DNA from: Protea cynaroides
Taxonomy: Eukaryota > Streptophyta > Magnoliopsida > Proteales > Proteaceae
NCBI GenBank assembly: GCA_028583415.1
Contig: CM053273.1
Location: forward strand, 85,763,574-85,827,573
Reading direction: 5' to 3'
Length of the DNA: 64,000 nt
Positions 1 through 10,717 of this stretch are shown in pieces. The first letter of the stretch is position 1. The number at the start of each line of letters is the position of its first letter. The notes beneath the pieces are model-generated. The model saw only the letters and a list, made by a program, of their open reading frames with translations. It was not told the DNA's origin and ran no database searches. The position numbers were made by a program, and so were the translations under genes.

Positions 1-568
1 CAGTTTGCACCTTCCTTGGCTCTTCAAGTGAGATGGCTTTAAAGTATCTTTCCATTTGCCACAAGAAGTTATCGACTTTTCGGGCGTCACGTCGTCCATC
101 GTAGGACATTGGCTTTGGCACCTCCACCTTAGGCGCCTCCTTAGGGGTAATGGCTCCTCCAGCCACGGCTAGTTTGCATAATGCCCAATCGGCTTGCATT
201 TCTTGCATTTGGGCTTCAAAGGTAGCCAACGTTTGCAGTATTTGAGCTTTGAGAGCATCGAACTCACCTTGTAGATGCGCTGTGGTGCTGCGAACGGTTT
301 GGTCGAGCCCTTCGAGTCGGCCATTAAACTCCTCCTTGAGGTCTCCCAAGCGGCCTTCGAGCTCCTCCTCATTTAGTTCCACGGCATCAACCCTGTCTCG
401 GGTCTCACCCGTAACTACCTCCATTCGATGTAGTCGGGCCTCCATCGCACCTACCAAGTCTATGGACTTGTCCTTGCTCCTCTGGCTCTTCCCTGTGTCG
501 GGGTTAGCATCCCTTCCTCGTTCCTCCTCGGGGTTCACTACGTCGTGTACTTCCAAGGTGTTCGACAT
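1..568 (-). CDS. Ty3/gypsy retrotransposon gag, N-terminal part (runs off window)
   Basis: Reading the minus strand from the ATG at 566-568 gives an uninterrupted frame of about 189 codons that is still open at base 1. The first ~125 residues are charged and heptad-like (repeated Glu/Leu/Arg with METs), as in the coiled-coil leader of many plant gypsy gags. Near the left edge comes the start of a retrotrans_gag domain, with motifs PMSYDGRRDARKVDNFLWQM and RYFKAISLEEP. It sits just downstream of a primer-binding site and LTR on the same strand, which supports this start. Gag would form the virus-like particle of the element. The uncorrupted frame suggests a young or recently active copy. Pol would lie to the left of the window. 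Confidence 0.8.
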   Translation of the reverse strand, partial: MSNTLEVHDVVNPEEERGRDANPDTGKSQRSKDKSIDLVGAMEARLHRMEVVTGETRDRVDAVELNEEELEGRLGDLKEEFNGRLEGLDQTVRSTTAHLQGEFDALKAQILQTLATFEAQMQEMQADWALCKLAVAGGAITPKEAPKVEVPKPMSYDGRRDARKVDNFLWQMERYFKAISLEEPRKVQT

Positions 569-608
569 GATGTCTATGCTGCTGCACAGGTGTCTCCCTG
601 GTAACCGC

Positions 609-620
609 GCTCTGATACCA
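609..620 (-). promoter_or_regulatory. Primer-binding site of the gypsy element at the left edge
   Basis: On the minus strand the sequence TGGTATCAGAGC lies two bases after the end of the LTR. It is complementary to the 3' end of plant initiator Met-tRNA, the usual primer for first-strand synthesis in plant LTR retrotransposons. Confidence 0.85.
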
Positions 621-622
621 AA

Positions 623-1074
623 TGTCACGGCCTTAATGTAACTAAGCTGACCATGAGGCACTTAGTTGCTCACAAGCCTTCTTGAGAACTAAGTAAGCCT
701 AAGAGAGTAGGGAACACAAGAGAGCTTTTAAAAGAATGAACTTCTATTGCAAAGATCTCTTACAATGCTTAAGTGCAAAGTGTGCAGAGTGCCTTGGCCA
801 AATGAGGCTAGCCCTATTTATAGGCACCCTTATGTACAATAAATGACTAAGATTATGTACAAGTGTTTATAATCTAACGGTTAGGAATGTTCTAGGAGAA
901 TGGTCTAGAACATTCCCCATTTTTTAAAAGAATTCTAGAGAATGTAGGGTCTTCTAGAGTTTTCCATATGTACAAAGAATGTGGAGGTTTCTAGATAATG
1001 GGCCAACCCACTAACCCATGTGCCATCCCATGGGTCATGTAGACGGAGCGGGTCGCGGGTCGCGGGTCGCGACA
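623..1074 (-). repeat. 5' LTR of the left-edge gypsy element (452 bp)
   Basis: On the minus strand the LTR begins TGTCGCGACCCGCGACCC at 1074 and ends GGCCGTGACA at 623, so the ends form a short imperfect inverted repeat TGTC.../...GACA. The first 30 bases contain about three tandem GGGTCGC-type units. It is followed by a tRNA-Met primer site and an open gag frame. It interrupts an older minus-strand LTR (family A) that resumes at 1080. The candidate target duplication on this side is CCGCT at 1075-1079; its partner lies outside the window. Confidence 0.82.
814..823 (-). promoter_or_regulatory. TATA box of the gypsy 5' LTR
   Basis: The minus strand reads CTATAAATAG in the middle of the LTR. 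This is the expected place for the U3/R promoter that would drive the genomic RNA. Confidence 0.6.
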
Positions 1075-1079
1075 CCGCT

Positions 1080-1403
1080 CACGAGACTAACTCCAATTTC
1101 ATTCATAATTTCTTCTTCAACTTTGAAATTAAAATCCTATTACATGCTCTATTTAAAAGAAAACACTTTCCTAAACTAATTAAATAAGTTTAGTAACTAA
1201 ATAAAATCTCTATAAAGTAAAATCCCTACCCAAAATAGAAATCATAAATAAAAAAATATAAAATTGAAACTTCCTATTCTAAATTAATTCCCTACCAACC
1301 CTGTCTAGACCAAAAGATTGATTTGGATTTGAACTGGTTCATGTTTGGCTTGGGTAGCCAAATCGGTTTGTATTGGTCCAGCCATGAGCAAGCTACTGCA
1401 TCA
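1080..1403 (-). repeat. LTR family A, 5' part, minus orientation (truncated by nested gypsy LTR)
   Basis: On the minus strand this begins TGATGCAGTAGC at 1403 and runs to 1080, where the younger gypsy element interrupts it. The sequence is closely similar to 3205-3530 (plus) and to the first 330 bp of the complete solo LTR at 55144-56351 (minus). The preceding minus-strand bases look like the 3' end of a gypsy internal region, so this was probably the 3' LTR of the remnant at 1404-2540. Confidence 0.7.
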
Positions 1404-2540
1404 ACTCTCTGCTTCTCAAAAGAACTCGACTCCGTCGAGTGTGGAAAAGGACCGAGAAGATCATTAGATGGAACACGCTGGAGGAGAAGCGAGTTAGCAT
1501 TCTTTTTAAGCTTGATGGCAGGAGAAGTTGATCTCGAGCCCACCGAACTTGAAGGAGTAAGTATTCTTGTAACCATCATGTTGAACCTTCTTATCAAACA
1601 TTCAAGGACGGCGAAGGAGAATGTGATAGATCTTCAGGGGTAACACATCACATTGAACGGTGTCGATCAACCCCGCGATGGATTACGTGACCAAGAACCT
1701 CTCATGAACCTTAAGATTGTTGTTATTTATCTACCCAATCTTGTAGGGGTGTGGATGGGGCTCTGTCTTCAAGTCCAATTTGTTAACTATATCTTCAGAG
1801 ACTGCATTTGTGCAATTGCCACCGTCGTTGATCATTGTGCATAGGGAACCGTTGCATCTTACCCTTGTCTGAAAAATATTGCCACGATGCCAATGTCTTC
1901 TTCAGGTATTTGTATAGCTAAGAGAGGGCGAATGACTAAAAAAGGCTGGTGCAACTGATCACCGTCACTGTCGCTATCATCACTAGAATGCTAAAGGTGC
2001 CAAGTAGACGATCTCATTCTTACGTTGCTCCTCTGTGGCAGCGGCTATGAGTTCCTCTTTATTGGCAAAGGCAATTGGTCGATTTGGGCAATGGGAGGCA
2101 AAGTGACCGAAACCCTTACATGTGTAACATTGGATCTCAGCCCTCGGTTTTGAAGGTCTATCAGAACCACGCCAAGGCGGAGAATATGGACGGTTTGGCT
2201 GTGAAGATGCCATACTAGAACCACTTTCTTGGGGCTTGCTAAAGGACTTCTCTGGTGGTGGAGCTTGTTTGACAAAATTGTTACCTTTAGAAAACGTCTC
2301 AGGAAAACTTCTTCGGTTGTATGGTCGCTTTAAATTTTCCTCTACCTGATATGCCACTTGTACGACGTCCTCCATTGTATGCAACCAATTGGAAGCCAAG
2401 AAAGCACTAATCTGTGGGTGCAAATCGTTACGGAAATTTTCTACCAAAACATCTTCATTTCAATCAAAATCAGTCGGGTAGCTAAGTAATAGAATCGGGC
2501 CACATATTCTTCAACGGTCATATTGTTTGGTTTTGTTCGT
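1404..2540 (-). pseudogene. Degenerate gypsy gag-protease remnant
   Basis: On the minus strand, 2530-2450 carries a gag piece (motif MTVEEYVARFYYLATRL) that continues, after one frameshift, into an open frame at 2447-1983. That frame has a CCHC zinc knuckle CYTCKGFGHFASHC, which binds nucleic acid in gag. Below it, at about 1860-1640 and only in broken frames, are retropepsin-like pieces (NCTNAVSEDIVNKLDLK, then HPHPYKIG). RT, RNase H and integrase are absent: the sequence jumps directly to a 3'-end internal stretch next to the LTR at 1403. This is an internally deleted, non-functional copy. It is likely the partner of LTR family A, because the junction into the LTR resembles the one at 3150-3205. 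Confidence 0.72.
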
Positions 2541-2579
2541 GAATTTCTAACAAAGGTTGAAGACAACCCTCTTTTGTTG

Positions 2580-2769
2580 ATTTCCAGATTTACCCATTGA
2601 GCTAAGAATTGTGTTTGACTTGGTCTTAAGGTTCTGTTTGGTTTCTTAAGTTATTGCAAACTTCTGATTATTTATGAAATTGCCATTGTTATTCAATCAA
2701 GGCTTCATATTGTTTGGATGGGCCCATTAGGGGATCAATTAGGGTTTTCTCAACCCGGGTCCCGCATCA
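2580..2769 (+). repeat. LTR family A, 3' end, plus orientation
   Basis: This stretch matches the terminal ~190 bp of the solo LTR at 55144-56351, read on the opposite strand, including the GGTTTTCTCAA stretch and the end CCCGCATCA. It is followed two bases later by a tRNA-Met primer site, so it is the end of a truncated 5' LTR. Confidence 0.68.
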
Positions 2770-2771
2770 AT

Positions 2772-2784
2772 TGGTATCAGAGCC
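2772..2784 (+). promoter_or_regulatory. Primer-binding site (tRNA-iMet) of a family A gypsy element
   Basis: The sequence TGGTATCAGAGCC matches the complement of the initiator Met-tRNA 3' end and lies two bases after the LTR end GCATCA. Confidence 0.8.
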
Positions 2785-3204
2785 AAACCTGGCAGCAGAT
2801 ATGAATCATGTGTTGGTTCTTGACATTTTGCTTGATATCCGTCGGCAAATGCAATGCCTCATAGAGATGATGGACGATCATCGGTGAAAAACCAAAAACT
2901 TAAGAGCAGTGGGTTGATCACATTCCAAGCTGATGAATTGTCGAAAAAAGAAATTCTTCAAGAACATCAAGAAGTTAAGAAGGATATCACTGGAGCACCT
3001 GAAGTCGTTCGTGACAACACGACAATGGAATTTGTGATCCACCATCATTCTTTGAAGAACGAGTTTCACGACTTGAGGATTACTTCCCTACCACTCATGC
3101 TTTACCGGAATTCTATTACGGACTGTGGCTGAATGTGCATCCCACGAACTTCTTCTTTCACCTCTGCAAAATTTGTAGACGAATTTTTTCAAGCCGGCGA
3201 GAGT
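2785..3204 (+). pseudogene. Shrunken internal region of a family A gypsy element
   Basis: Only about 420 bp separate the primer site from the next LTR start, against several kb in an intact element. The first ~30 codons after the primer site (MNHVLVLDILLDIRRQM) look like a gag start, then stop codons appear in all frames. The last ~40 bp resemble the 3' internal end seen next to the minus-strand copy at 1403. This is a deletion derivative without coding capacity. Confidence 0.55.
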
Positions 3205-3715
3205 TGATGCAGCAGCGGGCTGATGTAGTAGTTTGCTCATGGTTGGACAAATACCAGCCGATTGGCTATCCAAGCCAAACCTAAACTGGTTCAAATCCAA
3301 ACCCAAATCCAAATCAATCTTTTGGTCTGGATAGGATTGGTAGGGAATTAATTTAGAATAGGAAGTTTCAATTTTATGTTTCCTTATTTATGATTTCTGT
3401 TTTGGGTAGGGATTTTATTTCATAGAGATGTTATTTAGTTACTAAACTTATTCAATTAGTTTAGGAAAGTGTTTCTTTTAAATATAGCATGTAGTAGGAC
3501 TTTTACAATCAAATTTGAGAATGAATTGAAAGTTAGTATTACGAAACCTGCGTGGTCAGTTGTGTGCTTGTGAGCCTACAGGCAGAAGTTGCTCTTTCTC
3601 CCTCTCGTTCTGTCTCCACTCTCTCTTCTTCTTCTTCCTTTCTCCCTCCCTTCCTGCTCCCTCTCTCTTTTTTCCTTATTATCTCTCCTGTTTTGGGCAG
3701 TAATCCCATGCCCAT
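3205..3715 (+). repeat. LTR family A, 5' part, plus orientation (3' LTR of the shrunken element)
   Basis: It starts TGATGCAGCAGC and follows the solo LTR at 55144-56351 (read in reverse complement) through the motif CTGTTTTGGGCAGTAATC at about 3690-3710, then diverges. It carries a TATA-like TTTAAATATAG near 3477 and a CT-rich leader at 3590-3690, the same layout as the other copies. Confidence 0.68.
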
Positions 3716-4094
3716 CTTAGCTTGTGGGCCCGCTGCTGCATCCCAAATTGTTGTAGTAGACCTTAACTTTATGTACTCATACAAATTGCTTGTAATCCAG
3801 AGCTCAGCCACATATTCCATAGAGGTTTGAATTTGAAGAAATATCCTTTGCACTGTGGTACAACAATTAGAATAACAAAAAATTTACATTTCTTTTTCTT
3901 TTGAATAAATTGAGGAATAAGGGGTTTTTATTAACAGGGAATAAGAACTGTATTTTGGCAATTTAGATATCAACCAAAACCCAAAGGAGGAGAGTTGATA
4001 CAAATCGCACCAAGATTCTCGTCTATTTATTTATTTATTTATGTATGTATTTGTGGGGTTGTGGGAACATCCTTCCATTGATTCATGGAGGAAG
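3716..4094. other. Non-coding stretch with short microsatellite
   Basis: No gene or clear element is seen. A TTTA/TGTA simple repeat lies at about 4023-4050. The bases after 3716 no longer match LTR family A. Confidence 0.5.
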
Positions 4095-4099
4095 ATGAT

Positions 4100-5298
4100 T
4101 GTTAAACTACATTACAGTCCACACGATGGGACCTACTCACAATCTTCATCGTGTCGGACTCTTTGACCTGCACAGTTCGTGTAGGACTCTTTGACTACAG
4201 TTGCTGAGTTGGAATAGGATTCTACAGTCTTATTGTGTTTACAGTTCTATACAGTCCTATTGTAATTAGATCTCTTATTAGTCAAAGTGCTACACCAACT
4301 GTGCAGGTCAAAGAGTCTGGTGACAAAGAGGATTCAAACAACTTAATTTAACAATCCTCTTTGCTACAGTATCGAATAAACAGTCCAAATTCAAAAATTG
4401 CAATAAAAAAAAACAACGAAGAAATCCACTTATCTTTAGATCTAACCGTTAGAATTAGATGAAACTTGGCATAGGTGATCTTTGTAATAGATGTGAACAC
4501 CCTTTGAAATTTGAGAAGGATTTGAGAAGACCTGTGGAAGCTTAGGACTTCGAAGCCTTGCTGAAACTGGGTACTGCCCACTGCCTGGCAAGTGAGATTA
4601 GTTGATGCTTGCTTTGGCTCTCCACTTTCTCTAATTGGTGTTGGTTTGATTCAATAGTATCACAGGTCATAAACAGTAAACAGTAAAGTTAGGAGAAGGA
4701 TTTGAGAAGGTAACGGAATGAGAGGAAATTTGGTTGAGTCTCACAACCTTGGAGACTCAACCAGAAAAATAGGAGTCTTGGCTCTTTCTCTTTTCTGGAA
4801 AAATCTACCTCTGCCCGCCAGCCATTCTATATTATTTATAGCTTTGAAAGATTACAAACAAATAAGAAAGTCTCAAACTGAAATTAGAAACTAAACTTCC
4901 TTTATAGAATAGGTAGTTTCTAAAACCAAAAATAGGAAAGTTTCCAAAACTGGAAAATAGGAAAGTTTCTAACTACTTTTAGGAAACTAAATTCAAGGAA
5001 ATTCTTAGTCTCCAAGTAACAAAGACTTCTAAAATAACTAGCCTATATTTTTGGAAAGAAATAAGAGTAATAATCAAGTAGAGATACTGTTGCCGACTCT
5101 AACTAGATGGATCTGGTTGGCTGTAATTACTTGGATCTGGTTGGGCAGGTTGCCGAACCAGAATTGGTTCGACTAGGCTGGGCGTGGCCCAGTTGGTTAC
5201 TTTCGGCCCCTTCTTCTATAAGCCTGGCCTGCATCAGAGTCCCACACGATGAAAATTGTGAGTAGGTCCCATCGTGTGGATTGTAATGTAGTTTAACA
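4100..5298. mobile_element. Inverted-arm element related to LTR family C, with 5-bp target duplication
   Basis: The element begins TGTTAAACTACATTACAG at 4100 and ends with the inverted copy GTAATGTAGTTTAACA at 5298. It is flanked by ATGAT at 4095-4099 and 5299-5303. Both arms match the first part of the solo LTR at 35253-35700 (family C) but point in opposite directions, and they meet near 4265-4300. Without the solo LTR inserted in it (4318-5236) the element would be about 275 bp. The TG...CA ends and 5-bp duplication fit LTR-retrotransposon integration, but an LTR with inverted arms is unusual. A MITE built from LTR sequence is an alternative. Confidence 0.65.
4318..5236 (-). repeat. Solo LTR (gypsy-type, 919 bp) nested in the inverted-arm element
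   Basis: On the minus strand it begins TGATGCAGGCCAGG at 5236 and ends TTTGTCACCA at 4318. It is flanked by a perfect 5-bp target duplication GAGTC (4313-4317 and 5237-5241), and removing it restores the family C LTR sequence. A TATA-like GCTATAAATAA lies near 4842-4832 on the minus strand. No internal region is present, so it is a solo LTR left by LTR-LTR recombination. Confidence 0.85.
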
Positions 5299-5303
5299 AT
5301 GAT

Positions 5304-6228
5304 AATATAAAAAGTAGAAATTTGTCCCTCTTTATCCGATCAAGCCGTAATGTACTCCATGTCGTATTAATGTACTGTGATTTTCAACCTTGAATTGGAC
5401 AACTTGGGAGAGACTATAATTTATGGGAAATAATCTCTTTTATGCAAGAATACAATTTGGATTTTGGATGGGTTAGAAATGGTGAAGAAGACAGGTTTTT
5501 TAATGGTGTAAGGCATAACATTACTCATAAAATCAAACATTAATAATAATCTTTTTCTATAAGCCCAGCAGACTGTGAAAGGAAACATTCTCCAGATAAA
5601 GGAGTGGACAGATTAATGTAGCCTTCCATCTCCGGTTCAAATTCCCCTTACATGAATTATTTCTAAGTTATGAGTTCTTTGGTCCAAACCTTTAAAGGGG
5701 CTCTTCCTCAGGCAACAATTGGAAGAGCTAAAAGCTAGAAATTATCTTAATGTGACATAAGTGGAGGTAAAGTTCTGTTCTAAACTTGACAGTGAATTAC
5801 CGTTTCAAAGTTTCAGGAAAATAAAATAATTCCCAAAATAGAAATCCTGTTATTAGTCATTAACTTTTACAAAATATTGCCATTGTCATATTTATCAGTC
5901 TCGTGCCTCTTTCAACTATTGTAATCCAGCTGCTGCATGGGTTCACTTCATTTATTTTTGATAACTTATGAAGTCAAAACTACTGAGGCTGATTGAGCTT
6001 TATCCACCTGAAGCCAATCTGACTGCCTGGATTTGGGATCAAATATTTCTCATGATACAAATCTCAAAATCAAGTAAGGTGGAGTGCAGATCCAGATCCA
6101 GGTGGATATAATTGTGTCCAGATGTGGTCTTCAAACATTGTTTGTGATGAAGATGTGAAAAGTCTATTGAATAATTTAAAAGTTTTCACAAAATGATATA
6201 TTATATAATGTTCTTTGGTGCAGTGCAG
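5304..6228. other. Non-coding, probably intron of the SEC12-like gene
   Basis: No exon or element is recognised. AT-rich and free of long frames. The missing upstream WD40 exons of the next gene were looked for here and not found. Confidence 0.5.
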
Positions 6229-9200
6229 GATGGCTATTTAAGGGCCTTCAAGTGGCCTAGCATGGAAGTCATTCTCGATAAGGCTGATGCTTATTCATCT
6301 GTGAACGATTTGGATTTCAGGTGCATGGATGTAGTATTAAATTGGATTTCTGTTGACAAGAGCTAGATAACTCAAATTAAGTTCATCCTCCATTAGTTTA
6401 TGTTGGATATCCTGATTGTTGGTGAGTTTATGGCATGCAGCTCTGATGGGAAGTTTCTTGTCTCCTTGGGAAATGGTGGCCCGTGTAGGGTGTGGGATGT
6501 AACCTCATCGACTGTTGTAGCTTCTTTACCAAAGGAATCGGTGAGAAGGCACATTTTTGTCTTCCTTTATCTCTCTTACATGTGGCATGCATACTGTCAT
6601 TGGTGGTGCTGTTGACCAGCCTGCAATTCTAGGTCAATGAATCAGCTGGATATGATGATGATGACAAATGATGTGCAAATGTTTAATTCCTTCTTTGTTT
6701 AGTTTTTCAAAAAAACATTCATGGTCATTTACTTTGGGTGTTTGAAAAGAACGTGCATATCAGATTGTTGCAATCCTCCAGTTTATCAAAGCCTTGACCT
6801 CAGGGTCAATCTCCGTGTTGGAATCATTGATGATTCCTGCATGTGAGCCATGGTGAAACAGAGGGACGAGTGGATCTGTTCCTTGAATACTGAGATTTAT
6901 GTGCCTTTGATTGTGCTCATGTTCTTTCTTTGTGGATATTCAGGCTAATTGAATTTGTTTGTAATATCTAGGACGAAGTTTTCGGCTTCTGTAGGTTTTC
7001 TCAGACAAGTGATAATAATCAGATTCTTTATACTACTACAGTGCGAGGTGAGTTTTGAGTATTGGGTGTTGCACTTTTCTCTTAACTGTTTTACAAGCTT
7101 ACAGTTTTTAAATATTTTACATAGGTCGGGGAGGAAGCATTGTATCTTGGAATACCAGCTCATGGATGAGAGTTGGTTCAAAGCATATAGTCCGTGATCC
7201 TTGTGCATTTGACGTTTCTGCTGATGGAAGACTCCTTGCAGTGTAAGAGTTCCGAAACCCAATGCACTGAATAGTTTCATGTGCTTGTGAAGTCTTGAAT
7301 CCTCACTATTCCCTACCTTGATTTCGTGAAAATTGTTATACATGTCTGTTTACCCATGTGGTACGTCTCATATTCTGGACCATCATGGGATTTTATCATA
7401 TAGATGATAGATCCATCACTAAGGGTTCTTTTTTGGGAAACAAAAGTGTGTCTATTAGTAAGCATAGGTCTTATTAGGAGAATGGGAAGATGATGCGAAA
7501 GAGAATATAATTGCTATTAGAGCGAATGCTAGGGTACAGATGTAAGGGGCTTCAGGTTTTCTGCTTTCACCTTTCTAGAGAGGAGGAGGAGAAAAAGCTG
7601 TCTTGTTTTAGGTTTTGTCATTTAGTAAAGGAGTATTATTCATCCCATGGAAATATGTACCCATTGCTGTTCCCGAGTTAATCTGTGTCTTCTTCATTTC
7701 ATTGTTTTATTTATTGTTATTTTATATGATGTTTGATTTGTGCTACGTCTGGAGCAAATCCCAACACATGTGATGCACATGGTAGGGGTCGTCAGATTCT
7801 TCTTCTCACCTGTGATACTCCACTTAAAGTTTAATCTCTGAGTGGCCACCATAAATGGTCTGTCTTTTGATTCATAGTGCATGGGTGGGAATGATGGTAA
7901 CAAACACTTCAGATTTCCTTTAGCCGCCAATTTGAATCTATCCATTAGTGACTTTCTCTGGTTTTCCCTACCCTCTGCTTTTTCCTGACATAATCTGAGA
8001 GTATTAAGGATTAATACTGGAACCACATAAATACAATTTGTCTTAAGAATAACACACACCTATAATCACATTCTGAATTATAAATTCATCACTCATATCT
8101 TATGCCTGTTGATGTTGTCATTGCTTGCCATGTCCTCATTTACAATCCCATCTACATGTCCTCATTTTACAACCCTATATCAGTGCCAGCTTCAAGGCCA
8201 ATTTGGAATTTCTTATAAATTAATGTTTGTTTGTGGTTGGATTGGTAGTATTCATGATGACGTTTCCCTCCCTTTTTCACACCAATATTAACCTCAACTG
8301 CCATGTGATTGGTCATAAGCAGTGGGACAGTTCAAGGAGACATCTTTATTATGAACTCTCTCAATATGAAGGTACAGTCAGTGGTTAGGAAAGCACACCT
8401 TGGTCTTGTGACCAGATTGATGTTCTCTGAAGATTCCAGGTGTTGTCATCATGCTTATTGTCATATACTTATTCATTATTTATGCTGCAGTTTACTCTTT
8501 TGAGAAATCACTGTTTAAAATTGGAGCATGTGACTTTTGGAAACAGGGCTTTGGTCTCTACATCCATGGACTCAAGTGCGAGGGTGACAGTAATTGGCGA
8601 ACAAAAGAGAGAGAGTGGTATGTATCTTCCCTTGACTTTTAGTTCTAACTGAAACACTGATGTGCTCTATATGGTCTCTGAGAGTTAGAATACTCCGGTT
8701 CACATTTTATATATATGTATATAATTGGAATCTTGGGGAGTTGTATGCCAATACAGTGCAGGCTGGGTATCGGGTCCTAATCTAACAATTGGCAGCATGT
8801 CTGCACCATTACTTTTTCTGGATAGTTTGCCAAAACCCAAATTGAGATTTGGTGGATACCTCCTGATAGCTGGGGGTGTCCTTGGGTCAAAATGGTAGAA
8901 TCAGACCTTCTGTCAACCATTTCTATCAAGGATTGATATGAGATAGAAACTATACAATCAGGAAAGTAGTCTTTGTATAAAGCCATGGCCCATGGGGTTG
9001 GAATCTTGATCTAGAGCGACAGACCTAAATCCCTGCCCTTTTCCTTTTTAAGGTACTCCAATCATTGCTGTCGATCCAGTATATGTTGAGTACGATTAAA
9101 ATATATACTTTATCTTGTATGTCAATTAGTACCAATGTACCATTCTATATAAAGTCTCCATTTCAAAGGTTTTCGGCAATAGAAGACACAATGTCTTGTC

Positions 9201-10717
9201 CCAAGGGTCTATGGGTCTGATATCAAAGCCAGGATGGGTTCCAAGGGGGAAGCAATGGGTGTCCTCTACATGTTAAATCACAAATTGAAATAAATAAATA
9301 AATAAATAAATTTAATATATATATATATATATGCAGGGGATTGATGGGGTAGCAGGCAGCTCTAAGAGGAAAAAAAAAAAAATTTCCAGTTTGGAACAAT
9401 TATGCATGAGACATAGTTGTAGAGCCTTAGGTTCTCTTATGTAACATTTTTCTTTTCGTATTTTACCTATTTATCAAAAAACATTTTAAAAAATCATTTT
9501 CGATAAAAAAATAAGGGTAGATACTATGCATAATAGATTGTAGAATGAGAAATAAATTTGGTATTCTATTAAGAATAAAAAAATATTTTTGTTTGTTCAA
9601 GTTGCAAATCAAGCCATGATATCTTGTGATCCCCTTATTTGATCAACTTGAAATTTGGACATCCTTATTTTTTTTTTTTTTTTTACCCTGGCCTTGACAT
9701 CCAATGGATTTGATTGGAGGTTGGACAGATGGAAAAGTACAACCGAGGTGGTCGAAATCAAGAATAAGAGTTGGATTTCATCAAGTTGCAAAATTTTCTT
9801 AGCATTGATATATTGTGATTCCCCTATCTGATCGACTTGAAATTTGGACACCCTTACTGTTTTTTCCTGGTTTTGACATCCAACAATTCTGATAGGAGGT
9901 TGAACACCTAGAACAGTACAACTTAGGGGGCCAAAATCAAGAATAAGAGTTGGATTTCTTTAAGTTGCGTAATTTTTCAAATCTTGATATCTAGTGATCT
10001 CCTTTTTTGATCAACTTGAACTTTGAAAACCCTTACCCTTTTTTATTATACTTGACATCCAACGGAACAGATCGAAGGTTGGACGGCCAGAAAAAGTGTT
10101 TTATGGTAGTTGAATCCATGAAACAAAGAGGGAGAAAGAAAGAGGAGTGGATGAGAAATAATGTTATAAAAACTATTGGTTTTACCTTTTTACCTTCATT
10201 TAAAATACATGTTCATTAAAGTCTTGCGCAAAAACAGGCAAAAACCCTTTTTTGCAAAAAATCATAGGTCAAAACCTCTTTTTGCTTTAGGGTTTTTTTT
10301 TCTTCTTGTCGTAAACAACACCCAAAAGTAATACCAAACACCTACGAAAATAAAAACATATCAGAAAAATAAAAAGAAAAATGATACCAAAGATAGGGAC
10401 CACATTATTAGCTCACACCAGAACACCGCAAATGGAAAGGCTAAGCCATGTCCTCCTGGAAACTGTGTTCCATGTCTGTTCTTTAATCTTTAGACCCCAC
10501 CCTGTAAAATTGTAATCATGCAACAAGTTAAACAGCTCATGGGATCGCATTCACCTGAATTAGTTATGGTCTTGACTTTGTGTGAGTACTATTTATGAGG
10601 TCACTTTTGAATTTTTTTTTTTTTTCAGGAGGGAGCATGTGGATCATCGTTTTCATTGTTTTATTTGCAATTCTGGTGTATTTCCTAAAGACTAATGGAG
10701 CTCTTCCTTTACTGTGA
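6229..10717 (+). CDS. SEC12-like (PREB-type) ER membrane WD40 protein, C-terminal half
   Basis: Seven exons join in frame with GT-AG introns: 6229-6320, 6441-6540, 6972-7047, 7125-7242, 8323-8439, 8547-8617 and 10629-10717 (stop TGA). They give about 221 residues without a stop. WD40 blades are clear: FKWPSMEVILDKA, SSDGKFLVSLGNGGPCRVWD, DEVFGFCRFSQ, VSADGRLLAVGTVQGDIF, KAHLGLVTRLMFS and ALVSTSMDSSARV. The last exon encodes a single membrane span (MWIIVFIVLFAILVYFL) and a short tail. This order matches plant SEC12-like/PHF1-type proteins of ~390 residues, which act in the ER membrane as or like the Sar1 GTP-exchange factor for COPII budding. The N-terminal ~170 residues are not in the window. 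They may lie further left beyond transposon-filled intron sequence, or the locus may be a truncated copy. The start of the first exon (6229 or 6224) is uncertain. Introns of 1.1 and 2.0 kb are long. Confidence 0.85.
9287..9332. repeat. AAAT/AT microsatellite in SEC12-like intron 6
   Basis: AAATAAAT units followed by (AT)n. No other role is seen. Confidence 0.8.
9598..10102. repeat. Tandem ~180-bp repeat (2.7 copies) in SEC12-like intron 6
   Basis: Three units start at 9598 (CAAGTTGCAAATC), 9782 (CAAGTTGCAAAAT) and 9961 (TAAGTTGCGTAAT), giving periods of about 184 and 179 bp. Each holds GATCAACTTGAAATTTGGAC-like and TTGACATCCAACG-like segments. The units are diverged, and the third is incomplete. 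Confidence 0.75.

Noticed and set aside
7694..8059. 121-codon minus-strand frame in a SEC12-like intron
   Set aside because: No recognisable motif and no splice or regulatory context; kept only as possible antisense frame.
9598..10102. CRISPR-like array
   Set aside because: Unit length ~180 bp without regular spacers, in a plant intron; it is a tandem duplication.
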